A stretch of DNA of 64,000 nt from Paenibacillus brevis (GTDB lineage Bacteria; Bacillota; Bacilli; Paenibacillales; Paenibacillaceae). The stretch covers positions 18,393 through 82,392 of the forward strand of contig NZ_JAHLQJ010000020.1 of the NCBI RefSeq assembly GCF_018919145.1, given 5' to 3'. The first letter of the stretch is position 1. Each line of letters opens with the position of its first letter. The position numbers and the translations under genes were made by a program. Positions 53,742-62,325 of this stretch are shown here, piece after piece. A model generated the notes under the pieces. It was given only the letters and a program-made list of their open reading frames with translations. It was not told the DNA's origin and did no database searches.

Positions 53742-55445
53742 ATGAGCCCTAAAGGATGGTTTGACCTCGCTCTATTCATCCTGCTGTTCGTGCTGTTCAT
53801 CTATGTCTTTATTTCCGTCCGGGTTACGAACTTACATAAGGTTTACTTCTTGTTTCATAGCTTGATGATGCTGTGGCCGTTCAGTCAATTTGCCATGGGC
53901 ATGACGGGAAACCCCGATCTGCAGCGGCTGTTCGTCACGATATCCTTCGTTGCCATATCTTTGGTGGGGGGAGGATGGTTCCTGCTTACCTTCTTCCTGA
54001 CACGAACGGAAGCGCAATTAAGCAAGTCCCAGACCGTTATGATTCTGGCCCCAGCCGTTATTGCAGCCGCAGGCGTGGTTCTGAATATCGGCGGTGATTT
54101 TGCGCTCCCGGTCCAGGGGGGCTTCGTCCAGCGGACGTATGGTCCCTGGTTCTGGGTTGTCACTGCGGTTCTGTTAAGCTACTTTTTTGCCTCCCTCTTC
54201 ATCTTGTTCCGGGCAATGCGTTCCCCTCATACATCGCCAGAGGTCAGAAAGCAGGTCAAGATTACCCTATGGGGAATCTATGTCCTAACCGGATTTGCGT
54301 GCCTGGATAGCTTTCTGAACGTTGTGCTCGGCAAATGGCTCCCGATTATCCCTGGATTGACATCCCTAGGGATTTTTCTGTCCTGCCTATTTTTTGTTTA
54401 CGTTATTAAAAAATTTAATGTGTTTGACCTTGTATCGATCGCCCAAGAGGATATTATCAATCGAATTCCTTACGGTATCCTGGTTCTGGATGAGCAAGGG
54501 TTGATCATGAAGGTCAACAAAGCCTTATCTTTGATTCGGGACCTTCGGGTCGGGGATCGCTTTGAGCTTGCCTCCTTTCTGGAGACGGTTAAGGTAACTG
54601 GAGATGTGGGGACATTTTTGGAGCAATACAAGCAGAAGGAATATCGGCCCTTCCGGATTGAGATCGAGGTGGAGAGCCTGACGGAGCGACATTTTATCCT
54701 TCAGGTTTCGCCGATCGTGGATACTTATCAGTCGTTCTTCGGATCGATATTGACCTTCCAGGACGTAACGCAAGAGCGCTTCCTGGTGCATGAGCTGAAC
54801 CGGCAGAATGAAATACTTCAGGAACGCAATCAATCGCTCGATCATATTCGTTCCGAGCTGTCCGAGGCCAATCGAAAGCTGGAGGAGCTGGTCTTGACCG
54901 ACAGCTTGACGGACTGCTATAACCGGCGGTATTTGACGCAGCAGCTGACGCATGAGGTGAGCACCAATACCCGGTATCGGATCCCCTTCTCGTTGATCCT
55001 GTTCGATATTGATCACTTCAAGAACGTGAATGACCGTTACGGACATGTCGTTGGAGATGAAGTGCTTTTACGGACTGCACAAGTCGTCAAGCAGGCGATT
55101 CGCAGCACGGATATTCTTGCCCGATACGGCGGAGAGGAGTTCATGATCTATCTCCCGCATACCGAGCAGCAGCTTGCCATGCAGCTGGCAGAACGAGTAA
55201 GGCTGTCAGTAGAGCTGAATCAGGTGCCTGTGGAGCTCGGACAAGCGTTGGAGGAGGTTTCGGTTACGATCAGTATGGGTGTTGTAGCGATTGATGTTTT
55301 TAGCGAGGAAGATCCGGCTGAGAGTCCGGAGGAATATTTGGTTCGGCTTTTCTCTGCCGTAGATAAGGCTCTTTATCAAGCCAAGGAGAAGGGACGCAAC
55401 CGGGTCGAACTCGGACAGTGCGCCAATGTGGCACCCTTGATGTAG
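53742..55445 (+). CDS. Membrane diguanylate cyclase (7TM-PAS-GGDEF)
   Basis: 567 residues. Seven or so N-terminal helices (about 1-220) resembling the histidine-kinase 7TM sensor, then a PAS-like domain (about 235-340), a coiled coil (about 345-395) and GGDEF. The active site is GGEEF at residues 463-467 and the inhibitory I-site RSTD is at 454-457, so the enzyme should make c-di-GMP from two GTP and be inhibited by product. No EAL domain. AAAGGAG precedes the ATG. Confidence 0.92.
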   Translation: MSPKGWFDLALFILLFVLFIYVFISVRVTNLHKVYFLFHSLMMLWPFSQFAMGMTGNPDLQRLFVTISFVAISLVGGGWFLLTFFLTRTEAQLSKSQTVMILAPAVIAAAGVVLNIGGDFALPVQGGFVQRTYGPWFWVVTAVLLSYFFASLFILFRAMRSPHTSPEVRKQVKITLWGIYVLTGFACLDSFLNVVLGKWLPIIPGLTSLGIFLSCLFFVYVIKKFNVFDLVSIAQEDIINRIPYGILVLDEQGLIMKVNKALSLIRDLRVGDRFELASFLETVKVTGDVGTFLEQYKQKEYRPFRIEIEVESLTERHFILQVSPIVDTYQSFFGSILTFQDVTQERFLVHELNRQNEILQERNQSLDHIRSELSEANRKLEELVLTDSLTDCYNRRYLTQQLTHEVSTNTRYRIPFSLILFDIDHFKNVNDRYGHVVGDEVLLRTAQVVKQAIRSTDILARYGGEEFMIYLPHTEQQLAMQLAERVRLSVELNQVPVELGQALEEVSVTISMGVVAIDVFSEEDPAESPEEYLVRLFSAVDKALYQAKEKGRNRVELGQCANVAPLM

Positions 55446-55448
55446 CTA

Positions 55449-55508
55449 ATCGATGATAGGGCATGATAGTCGGGAGGCTGTCTACCTCGCCTCCCCGCAA
55501 TCATCGAT
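55449..55508 (+). terminator. Nested hairpin after the diguanylate cyclase gene
   Basis: Outer arms ATCGATGAT (55449-55457) and ATCATCGAT (55500-55508) enclose GGGAGGC/GCCTCCC (55472-55478 and 55489-55495). A TTTT tract follows after a few bases. Likely the transcription end. Confidence 0.6.
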
Positions 55509-55565
55509 CGGGCTGTTTTATCAGCACTTATTATCGTACTTGCCGCATCATACGGCGTAGCTCAA

Positions 55566-55620
55566 TACAAGAGGGTGTCCCTGATCATCTGCTTCGATGA
55601 TTTCGGAACACCCTCTTGTA
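55566..55620. terminator. Hairpin between convergent cyclase and GH16 genes
   Basis: A perfect 13-bp inverted repeat, TACAAGAGGGTGT and ACACCCTCTTGTA, plus inner ATCATC/GATGAT. No T tract on either side. It may end the minus-strand GH16 transcript. Confidence 0.6.
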
Positions 55621-55646
55621 CATTCCCTTCCTATTGGCACACCAGA

Positions 55647-56393
55647 TTACTGGTACACCCAAATCCCTGAGATCGTCATCACGGCAGGCAGTGCTTCCTC
55701 ATCCACCGGAACATGATCGTAAAAACCGCCTACAGCCAGATTAAGCAAAAGATAGAATGGCACGTCGAACGGCGTGACTCCCGGCTCCATGCGGCGCTCT
55801 GCAAAACAATGGCCATCTGCCAGCCAGCGAATCGATTCTTCACTCCACTCCAGCGTATAATCATGAAATTCATTAATCGTGCCGGACTCCAGCTGATGGG
55901 AGAACTCGTCCGTGACCTTATGGTCCCAATCCGATCCAAAGTGAAGCGTTCCAAATACCTGCTGCGGCAGCCGACCTTTGGCCTCGATCATATCGATCTC
56001 CCCGGAGGCCGGCCAGTTGCCGTATTTCTTGTCTTGCGGCAGAAGCCAGATCGCCGGCCACATGCCTTGTCCTATCGGGAATCTGGCACGAACGACCAGC
56101 TTCCCATAGCAGAAGGAGAAGATATCCCGAGTATCGATACGGGCAGAGGTATAGGCGAATTTACGCCCATCCACCGTCTCCACGGCTTCACGTCTTGCGC
56201 ACAAATTCAAGCCCTCTTCATTTAGATACAAATTTCCGGGATTCCCCGTATAAAATTGCTGTTCCCCGTTTCCCCAGCCCGGGAAGATCGCATTGCCCTG
56301 GTCATCTAGCAGATCATTGCCCAGACGAACGTTCCATGAGCTCAGGTCGGCACTGCTATGTAAATAGTCCTGATGCCAGATCAGCTTATCCAT
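55647..56393 (-). CDS. Glycoside hydrolase family 16 beta-glucanase without signal peptide
   Basis: About 248 residues from ATG 56393 (GGGAG about 11 bases upstream; ATG 56417 alternative). GH16 jelly-roll: catalytic motif GEIDMIEAKG with nucleophile and acid/base Glu (ExDxxE), WPAIWLLPQ before it, and TLEWSEESIRWLADG after. It resembles laminarinase or lichenase. No signal peptide is seen, so unlike most GH16 enzymes it appears cytoplasmic. Divergent from an Lpl-type ABC transporter, it may hydrolyse imported beta-glucan oligosaccharides. Confidence 0.9.
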   Translation of the reverse strand: MDKLIWHQDYLHSSADLSSWNVRLGNDLLDDQGNAIFPGWGNGEQQFYTGNPGNLYLNEEGLNLCARREAVETVDGRKFAYTSARIDTRDIFSFCYGKLVVRARFPIGQGMWPAIWLLPQDKKYGNWPASGEIDMIEAKGRLPQQVFGTLHFGSDWDHKVTDEFSHQLESGTINEFHDYTLEWSEESIRWLADGHCFAERRMEPGVTPFDVPFYLLLNLAVGGFYDHVPVDEEALPAVMTISGIWVYQ

Positions 56394-56542
56394 CCTTATG
56401 CACACTCCCTTCTTCATACTCCCAGCATAGCGGATTTACATGCCCGGTCAAACGAATCCAAAAAAATGGGATAGGGTCAAAAATCCTGGCCTTTTTTTCC
56501 TATGCGCATTTTCTTACGATGATAGAGAAGGAGGCACAGCCT

Positions 56543-57463
56543 ATGAATTCAGAGAAAAATGGACTCGTCAAAAGTTTTATGCGCCAATGGCAATTGCAAA
56601 GCATGGTCATTCCAGGCATCGTCTGGATGTTCATCTTCTGCTATATTCCGATGATCTGGCTGATCATTGCTTTTATGGACTATAACATTGCGAAGCCGCT
56701 GCTGGAATCGCCCTTTGTGGGGCTGAAGCATTTTCATGACTTTGCAACCGATGACCGCTTTTGGCGTTCTATTCGCAATACACTTGGGATGAGCTCGATC
56801 AAGCTGGTGCTCGGATTTCCGATTCCGATTTTATTCGCCCTGATGCTCAACGAAATACGCAGCTTGCGTTTCAAGCGCACGGTGCAGACGATCTCGTATC
56901 TGCCGCACTTTATTGCCTGGACGATTTTCGGCGGCATCATGCTGAACTGGCTTGGCGAGGGCGGAGTGATCAATCAATTAATGATGGGGCTGGGACTTCA
57001 GGATCGGGAGATTCTGTTCAACAGTGATGCGAAATATTTCTGGTGGATCACCTTCTTCTCCGACACGCTTAAGGAGACAGGGTGGAGCGCCATTATTTAC
57101 ATAGCTGCTATCTCCGGCATTGATCCCGGATTGTATGAAGCGGCGGAACTGGACGGAGCCAACCGCTGGCAGCGGATGTGGCACATTACCGTGCAGAGTA
57201 TCCGGCCGACCATCGCGATTCTGTTTATTCTGGCCGTCAGCGGATTGCTTGGCAGTAACTTCGAGCAGATCTTTATGCTGAAGAACAATATGAACATGAA
57301 GATGGCGGAGAGCATCGACCTCTACATCTACAACATGGGCTTGGTATCCGGGCGCTACTCCTTCTCAACAGCTGCCTTGTTCGCTCGCTCGATTGTAGCG
57401 CTAGGCCTGCTGTTCCTGGCTAACTTCTCATCGAAAAAATTAAATGGCGAGGGCATTTTCTAA
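56543..57463 (+). CDS. Sugar ABC permease, LplB family
   Basis: About 306 residues from ATG 56543 (AGAAGGAGG 9 bases upstream). The frame is open far upstream, but that part overlaps the divergent GH16 gene. Six helices, and the coupling-loop signature AAELDGANRWQRMWHITVQSI near residue 200 typical of LplB/UgpA-type permeases. First gene of the locus. Partner of the following permease. Confidence 0.9.
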   Translation: MNSEKNGLVKSFMRQWQLQSMVIPGIVWMFIFCYIPMIWLIIAFMDYNIAKPLLESPFVGLKHFHDFATDDRFWRSIRNTLGMSSIKLVLGFPIPILFALMLNEIRSLRFKRTVQTISYLPHFIAWTIFGGIMLNWLGEGGVINQLMMGLGLQDREILFNSDAKYFWWITFFSDTLKETGWSAIIYIAAISGIDPGLYEAAELDGANRWQRMWHITVQSIRPTIAILFILAVSGLLGSNFEQIFMLKNNMNMKMAESIDLYIYNMGLVSGRYSFSTAALFARSIVALGLLFLANFSSKKLNGEGIF

Positions 57464-57481
57464 GAAAGGGGGCAGATACCT

Positions 57482-58366
57482 ATGGGCAAATACAGAGGCT
57501 TGAGACGCATCGGAATATTCGATATCTGCAATACCCTGCTTATGCTGGCGGTGTGCTTCGTTACGCTCTACCCGATGTACTTCGTGTTTATTAACTCGCT
57601 CAATGCACCGGAGCAAGCCATTCTTGGGACGGTCAACTGGTACCCGAAGGCCGTCTCGCTGGACAGCTACCGCGTCGTATTTGATGACGATAACCTGATG
57701 AACGGGTTCCTGATTACGACGCTCCGAACGGTGATCGGAACTGTTGTGCACGTGCTCTTTACCGCGATTGTAGCCTACGGAATGAGCAAGACAAACCTGA
57801 TTGGCCGCAAGATTTATATGAAAATCGCGTTGATCACGATGCTGTTCTCCGGCGGTCTCATTCCTACGTTTATTTTGATGACCAAGCTGGGGCTGTATGA
57901 TAACTTCCTTGTTTTCATCATCCCGGCCATGTACACCTTCTTCGATATGGTTATCTTTATGAGTTTCTTCCGCACCATTCCCGAGGGGCTGGAGGAATCG
58001 GCCAAGGTGGACGGCGCTTCCGATTACGGTGTTTTCTTCCGGATTGTGCTGCCGAACAGTATGGCGGTTATCGCTACAATTGCCCTGTTTGCAGCCGTCT
58101 ATCACTGGAACGACTACTATCAAGGCGTCCTGTACATCCGCTCGCAGGATAAGCTTCCGCTCCAGACAATGTTGTACAAGATTATTGCAGAGAACTCGAT
58201 GTCGTTCATGCAGCAGCAAGCCATGGCTCAGTTTGGGGCCAAGCTGCCGGGCAACTCGATCAAGTTCGCCTCCATGATGGTGGCTACGCTTCCGATCCTG
58301 GCCTTCTATCCTTTCATTCAGCGCTATCTGGTCAAAGGCGTCATGATTGGAGCTATTAAAGGGTAA
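57482..58366 (+). CDS. Sugar ABC permease, LplC/AraQ family
   Basis: 294 residues, six helices, EAA loop EESAKVDGASDYGVFFRIVLPNS near residue 178. Typical second permease of complex oligosaccharide transporters in Paenibacillus. AAAGGGGG precedes the ATG, 18 bases after the first permease gene. The ATPase is not in the operon; such systems use a shared MsmX-like ATPase. Confidence 0.92.
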   Translation: MGKYRGLRRIGIFDICNTLLMLAVCFVTLYPMYFVFINSLNAPEQAILGTVNWYPKAVSLDSYRVVFDDDNLMNGFLITTLRTVIGTVVHVLFTAIVAYGMSKTNLIGRKIYMKIALITMLFSGGLIPTFILMTKLGLYDNFLVFIIPAMYTFFDMVIFMSFFRTIPEGLEESAKVDGASDYGVFFRIVLPNSMAVIATIALFAAVYHWNDYYQGVLYIRSQDKLPLQTMLYKIIAENSMSFMQQQAMAQFGAKLPGNSIKFASMMVATLPILAFYPFIQRYLVKGVMIGAIKG

Positions 58367-58416
58367 GTCTCATCCGCCTGAAAGACCATGCTCAAATACT
58401 ATCTTTTACAGAGGTA

Positions 58417-58619
58417 GTTCAAAAAGTCATCTTGGATCACGAAGTGGTTCAAGAGGTTGATTCGGCATCGAATCTTGCGTTCACCTTGAAGTCCAAGCGG
58501 ATGCTTACGAGGGATGCTTCCTTTGGAAGTATTTCGCTCATGTAGGGTTCACCTACACTCGGCTCCTCCTTCTCCGGGTTCACGTAACCTTCTCGGTGCT
58601 GAAAAGTTGACTTTTGAAC
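58417..58619. repeat. Hairpin-rich MITE-like element, copy 2 (between permease and binding-protein genes)
   Basis: 203 bp with terminal repeats GTTCAAAAAGTC (58417-58428) and GACTTTTGAAC (58609-58619). Stem sequences are kept relative to copy 1 (GATTCG/CGAATC, ATGCTTCC/GGAAGTAT, TGTAGG/CCTACA) while loops differ. It lies in the 333-base gap between the LplC-like and binding-protein genes, which otherwise holds only a ribosome binding site. Confidence 0.88.
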
Positions 58620-58699
58620 ACGCACTTACAGGCGGATGATTGAAATAATGCACCAATGTACCAAAATCCAAAAGAGATACAAGAAAGGATGATGAGGAA

Positions 58700-60361
58700 A
58701 TGAAACGCAATTTGAAGCAAAGCATGGCCATCATTATGGCTATGGTCCTCATGCTGGGTCTAGCTGCATGCTCTGGAAGTAACAACAACGCCAAATCGAC
58801 GAACACCCCTGCAAACAATACGCAAAACACGGAGATACCGGCAGTTACGCTGAATCCGGATGAGGCTGCCTGGAAGCTGGACACCAGCCCGGTAGACCTG
58901 ACCTGGTTCGTAGGCGCTTCCTGGTATGGACGCACTTGGGGAGAAAGCTTGAACTCCAAGTATATCTCGGAGAAGACAGGCGTAAATGTAAAGATCGAAG
59001 TGCCATCGGGTGAGGCGAATGAGCAAATTACTCTGATGATGACCTCCGGAAAGCTGCCGGATATCATTAGCATGGGTTCTTGGGAAACCGCTGTCAAAAA
59101 GCTGTGGGAAGGCGACCATGTGTATGCGCTGAACGAGTTGGCCGATCAATATGATCCGTACTTCTACAAGGTGGCTGGTGACGGTACGCTTAAATGGTAT
59201 AAGCAAGAGAATGGCAATACCTATGGCATTCCGAACGACTCCTATAGCCCGAATCTGATGCATGAGACGGGTATGACGGCAGCGAACCAGACCTTCCTGG
59301 TACGTAAGGATCTGTACGAAGACATGGGCAGTCCGGATCTGACGACACCGGAAGGCTTCCTGGGCGCATTGCAGCTCTTGAAGGATCAATATTCTGAGTA
59401 CAAAGGACAGCCGATGAGCCCATTTTTCGCTCAAGGGAACGTGCCTTACGGGATGACGGAATATTTGCAGAACCTGCTTGCCGTACCGCATGAGAAAGAC
59501 GGTAAAGTCTATGACCGTATTACAGACCCGGATTATGTCACTTGGTTGAAGACCTTCCGCACAGCTTACGAGCGCGGATTGATTAATGTAGACTTCCTCG
59601 TAGATTCCGATACGCAAGTGGAAGAGAAGACGAATAATGCCCGTTACTTCATGATGGTACGGGAGTGGACGGGAATGACGGCTGTCAATCCGATGCTGGC
59701 AGCCAGCGACAATCCGGATTCCTACTATATAGCTGTAGATGGGCCACAGAACAGCAATGGAGATACAGCCAAGCTGTTCCCTGGCAACATGGATGGCTGG
59801 ATGGTTACGATGATCAGCAAATCCTGTGAAAACCCTGAGCGTGCAATCCGCTTCCTGACATACCTGGCGAGCGAAGAAGGGCAGAAGGATCTGTTCCTGG
59901 GTCAAGAAGGCGAGACTTGGGAGACAGTTGACGGCAAGCCGCAGCTCAAGCCGGAGATGCAGCAATTGCTCGAGAACGACATAGAGAAGCTGGAAAAAGA
60001 AGTCGGCATTATGGATACGTACTGGATGATGCGTAACCCGGTTATCGTGAACCAATGGAGACCGGAGAAAGCGCCTGTTATTAAGCAAATGGAAGACTTT
60101 GCGAACGGTCAAGCCGACATTGACGGCGGGATCTATAAGGGTCTTGATCCGTTGGGCGACTCGGATGTAGCCGTATCCTTTGCCCGTATTTCGCAGAACT
60201 GGGAGGAAGTGCTGCCCGAGTTGATTACCGCGAAGGATGAGGCGGCATTCGACAAGATCTTCGAGAACTTCCAAGCCCGTCGCGATGCCTATGGCTTCGA
60301 GCAAGTGATGGAATTCCGTCAGGCCGAGCTGGATGTACGGAAAGCGAAGATGGCTGAATAA
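58700..60361 (+). CDS. Extracellular sugar-binding lipoprotein, LplA-like (SBP family 1)
   Basis: 553 residues. Lipoprotein signal with lipobox LAAC (Cys about 22), Asn/Thr-rich linker, then a large SBP_bac_1 fold. The length of about 550 residues is typical of the Lpl-type proteins used with YesMN systems. GEANEQITLMMTSGKLPDII near residue 100 is characteristic. It captures an oligosaccharide; with the GH16 gene nearby, beta-glucan fragments are likely. GAAAGGATGATGAGGAA precedes the ATG. Confidence 0.9.
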   Translation: MKRNLKQSMAIIMAMVLMLGLAACSGSNNNAKSTNTPANNTQNTEIPAVTLNPDEAAWKLDTSPVDLTWFVGASWYGRTWGESLNSKYISEKTGVNVKIEVPSGEANEQITLMMTSGKLPDIISMGSWETAVKKLWEGDHVYALNELADQYDPYFYKVAGDGTLKWYKQENGNTYGIPNDSYSPNLMHETGMTAANQTFLVRKDLYEDMGSPDLTTPEGFLGALQLLKDQYSEYKGQPMSPFFAQGNVPYGMTEYLQNLLAVPHEKDGKVYDRITDPDYVTWLKTFRTAYERGLINVDFLVDSDTQVEEKTNNARYFMMVREWTGMTAVNPMLAASDNPDSYYIAVDGPQNSNGDTAKLFPGNMDGWMVTMISKSCENPERAIRFLTYLASEEGQKDLFLGQEGETWETVDGKPQLKPEMQQLLENDIEKLEKEVGIMDTYWMMRNPVIVNQWRPEKAPVIKQMEDFANGQADIDGGIYKGLDPLGDSDVAVSFARISQNWEEVLPELITAKDEAAFDKIFENFQARRDAYGFEQVMEFRQAELDVRKAKMAE

Positions 60362-60385
60362 AATTTAAATAGCAGAACCGGGCTG

Positions 60386-60420
60386 CCGGTCACCAATAAG
60401 GTGACCGGTATCCCTGCTTT
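60386..60420 (+). terminator. Hairpin after the binding-protein gene
   Basis: CCGGTCACC (60386-60394) pairs with GGTGACCGG (60400-60408) around AATAA; a weaker outer GCAG/CTGC pairing leads to TTT. Probably a partial terminator that lowers kinase/regulator expression relative to the binding protein. Confidence 0.65.
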
Positions 60421-60442
60421 TCCTTAATATCTGCCGGCCCGA

Positions 60443-60465
60443 TTGTAATATATGGTATATTACAA
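60443..60465. promoter_or_regulatory. Perfect palindrome upstream of the YesM-like kinase gene
   Basis: Arms TTGTAATATA and TATATTACAA around TGG, ending five bases before the GGGAGG ribosome binding site. This could be an operator, or a hairpin in the message. The arms also contain -10-like TATATT. Confidence 0.6.
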
Positions 60466-60483
60466 ACGTAGGGAGGCAATGGG

Positions 60484-62322
60484 ATGATGGTCTTGCTGAA
60501 GAAGATGAGGAAGATTTACCGCAATTCCCGTATTACACAAAAGCTGTTCCTGGCTTTTAGCATCCTGATCGCGGTTCCTGCCATTATCGTATCCTTTCTG
60601 TTCATCCGGATTCAGGAGAATCAGCTCTATAAGGATGCGATGGCAAACGGCAGCAGCCATGTGACCAAAATCAACGAAAAGCTGCGCAGTAAAATGAACA
60701 TCATTGAAAACGCTTCCTCCACTGCGCTGACACAGAAGGCCTTTATTGATTTTATCCATTCTAATATGCGCTCGGATGGCTTGGGACTAGTAAGGTTTAG
60801 ACAAAATCAATATGAGCAAATGCATAATATCATTCAAAGCAACGAAATGATCAGCCAGCTAAGCTTCTATGTGGACAATCCGAATCTGCATGAGATTTGG
60901 CCGGAAATCTATCAGTATGACAAGTTCTTCCCGCAGGATTATTGGGAGACGCTGCGGGATGAAGGCGGTGCGGCCTACCGGATTTTTGCGTTCCAAAATG
61001 GGGAGCACACGCTATCTTACTATCGGCTGGTCCGGCTACAGGGGGGGCAGCAAAAGCGGCCCACCATTATGGAGATTCGCACCTCGCACAGTGCATTTTT
61101 CAGCGATTTATTGGAAGAGACCGAGGGGGATTTCTTTTCCGTGGTGATGGAAGGAACAAGTCCCTCGCGATATGTATATAATCCGAAGCATTCTTTCGCC
61201 CAGACAGCCGGAGAGAATCTGGATGATATCCTTGCCAGTGTCCACCGGTACCTGGATCCGCTTGATCAGGACAATCCGGTTCAGGTCAAGGCCGGAGATC
61301 ACCTCTATTACGCGGTATACCGCTATATCTCTCCGCTGGACGCCTATGTGGTGGATATCGCCTCCCATCAGGCACTGATGGAAGGTCCGCGGAGCTGGTA
61401 TGTGCTCGTCGTAACGATTACGTTGTGCGTGCTGCTGCTTATGATGGTGCTGGTCTCGCAGATGACCCATCGTTTGTTCCGCCGATTGGACAGCGTGCTG
61501 TCCTCGATGAGACAGGTGCGAAAGGGGCAGCTTGACGCGAAGATCGACACCGGTTTAGAAGCCGATGAGACCGGCGATGAGATTGATGAAGTCGCGGTGA
61601 CCTACAACAAGATGCTGGATGAGATTCAAGGCTTAATGACTCAGGTAGTGGATAAGCAACTGATTGCCAAGAACGCGCAGCTCCATTCGCTTCATTCGCA
61701 GATCAACTCGCACTTTCTGTATAATGCGCTGGAGGCAATCCGGATGAAGGCGGAGATTCAGCAGCAGGCTGCGATTGCAGATGCGGTTGTATCGCTCGGA
61801 GCCCTGCTTCGCTACAGCATGAAGTGGAACGGGGATACTGTCGCGCTTCGGGAGGAATTGGACAATATCCAGAGTTATGTTCAATTTATTAACTTTATGG
61901 AGGGCAGCAGCTTTGCTCTGACGGCGGAGTTTCCTCAAGAGGTGCTGCGGTATGCGATTCCGAAAATGTGCATGCAGCCAATCGTCGAGAATATCATTCA
62001 TCATGCGGCACCTCAGAGGAAAAATGTACGCATCCAGATTACGGTATGGGTAGAACAGAATCATTTGCTGTTTATTGAGATTTTTGATGACGGGATTGGT
62101 GTCGATCCGGGAACCTTGGCTGCGCTGCAAGCGGCCTTGAAGGGGGATTCGGATACGCCGATTGTTGCCAGCAAGAACGGTTTGGGGCTGGAAAATGTTC
62201 ATAAACGCTTGCAGCTTCATTATGGCAAGGACTGCGGTCTTTGGATTGACAGCGTGCAGGGCTCCTATACCTGTGTAACGATCCGTTTGCCATGGGAAAA
62301 CGTGAATCTGGGGGGATGGTAG
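60484..62322 (+). CDS. YesM-like sensor histidine kinase
   Basis: 612 residues. Two membrane helices (about 20-40 and 305-328) flank a large extracellular sensor domain (about 40-300). A HAMP domain is followed by the His_kinase signature SLHSQINSHFLYNALEAIRMKAE (phospho-His about residue 414) and HATPase_c (MCMQPIVENIIHHAA, DDGIGV). YesM kinases sense extracellular sugars, often with the sugar-binding lipoprotein, and phosphorylate YesN-type regulators. Separated from the regulator gene by three bases. Confidence 0.92.
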   Translation: MMVLLKKMRKIYRNSRITQKLFLAFSILIAVPAIIVSFLFIRIQENQLYKDAMANGSSHVTKINEKLRSKMNIIENASSTALTQKAFIDFIHSNMRSDGLGLVRFRQNQYEQMHNIIQSNEMISQLSFYVDNPNLHEIWPEIYQYDKFFPQDYWETLRDEGGAAYRIFAFQNGEHTLSYYRLVRLQGGQQKRPTIMEIRTSHSAFFSDLLEETEGDFFSVVMEGTSPSRYVYNPKHSFAQTAGENLDDILASVHRYLDPLDQDNPVQVKAGDHLYYAVYRYISPLDAYVVDIASHQALMEGPRSWYVLVVTITLCVLLLMMVLVSQMTHRLFRRLDSVLSSMRQVRKGQLDAKIDTGLEADETGDEIDEVAVTYNKMLDEIQGLMTQVVDKQLIAKNAQLHSLHSQINSHFLYNALEAIRMKAEIQQQAAIADAVVSLGALLRYSMKWNGDTVALREELDNIQSYVQFINFMEGSSFALTAEFPQEVLRYAIPKMCMQPIVENIIHHAAPQRKNVRIQITVWVEQNHLLFIEIFDDGIGVDPGTLAALQAALKGDSDTPIVASKNGLGLENVHKRLQLHYGKDCGLWIDSVQGSYTCVTIRLPWENVNLGGW

Positions 62323-62325
62323 AGA

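Noticed and set aside
58399..58634. TTACAG on both sides of repeat copy 2 as a possible target-site duplication
   Set aside because: The two TTACAG copies are about 10 bases away from the terminal repeats and no counterpart is found at copy 1.
58760..60304. 514-codon open frame on the minus strand opposite the sugar-binding lipoprotein gene
   Set aside because: The plus-strand protein has a clear lipobox and family match. The antisense frame shows no domain, no ribosome binding site, and arises from codon bias.
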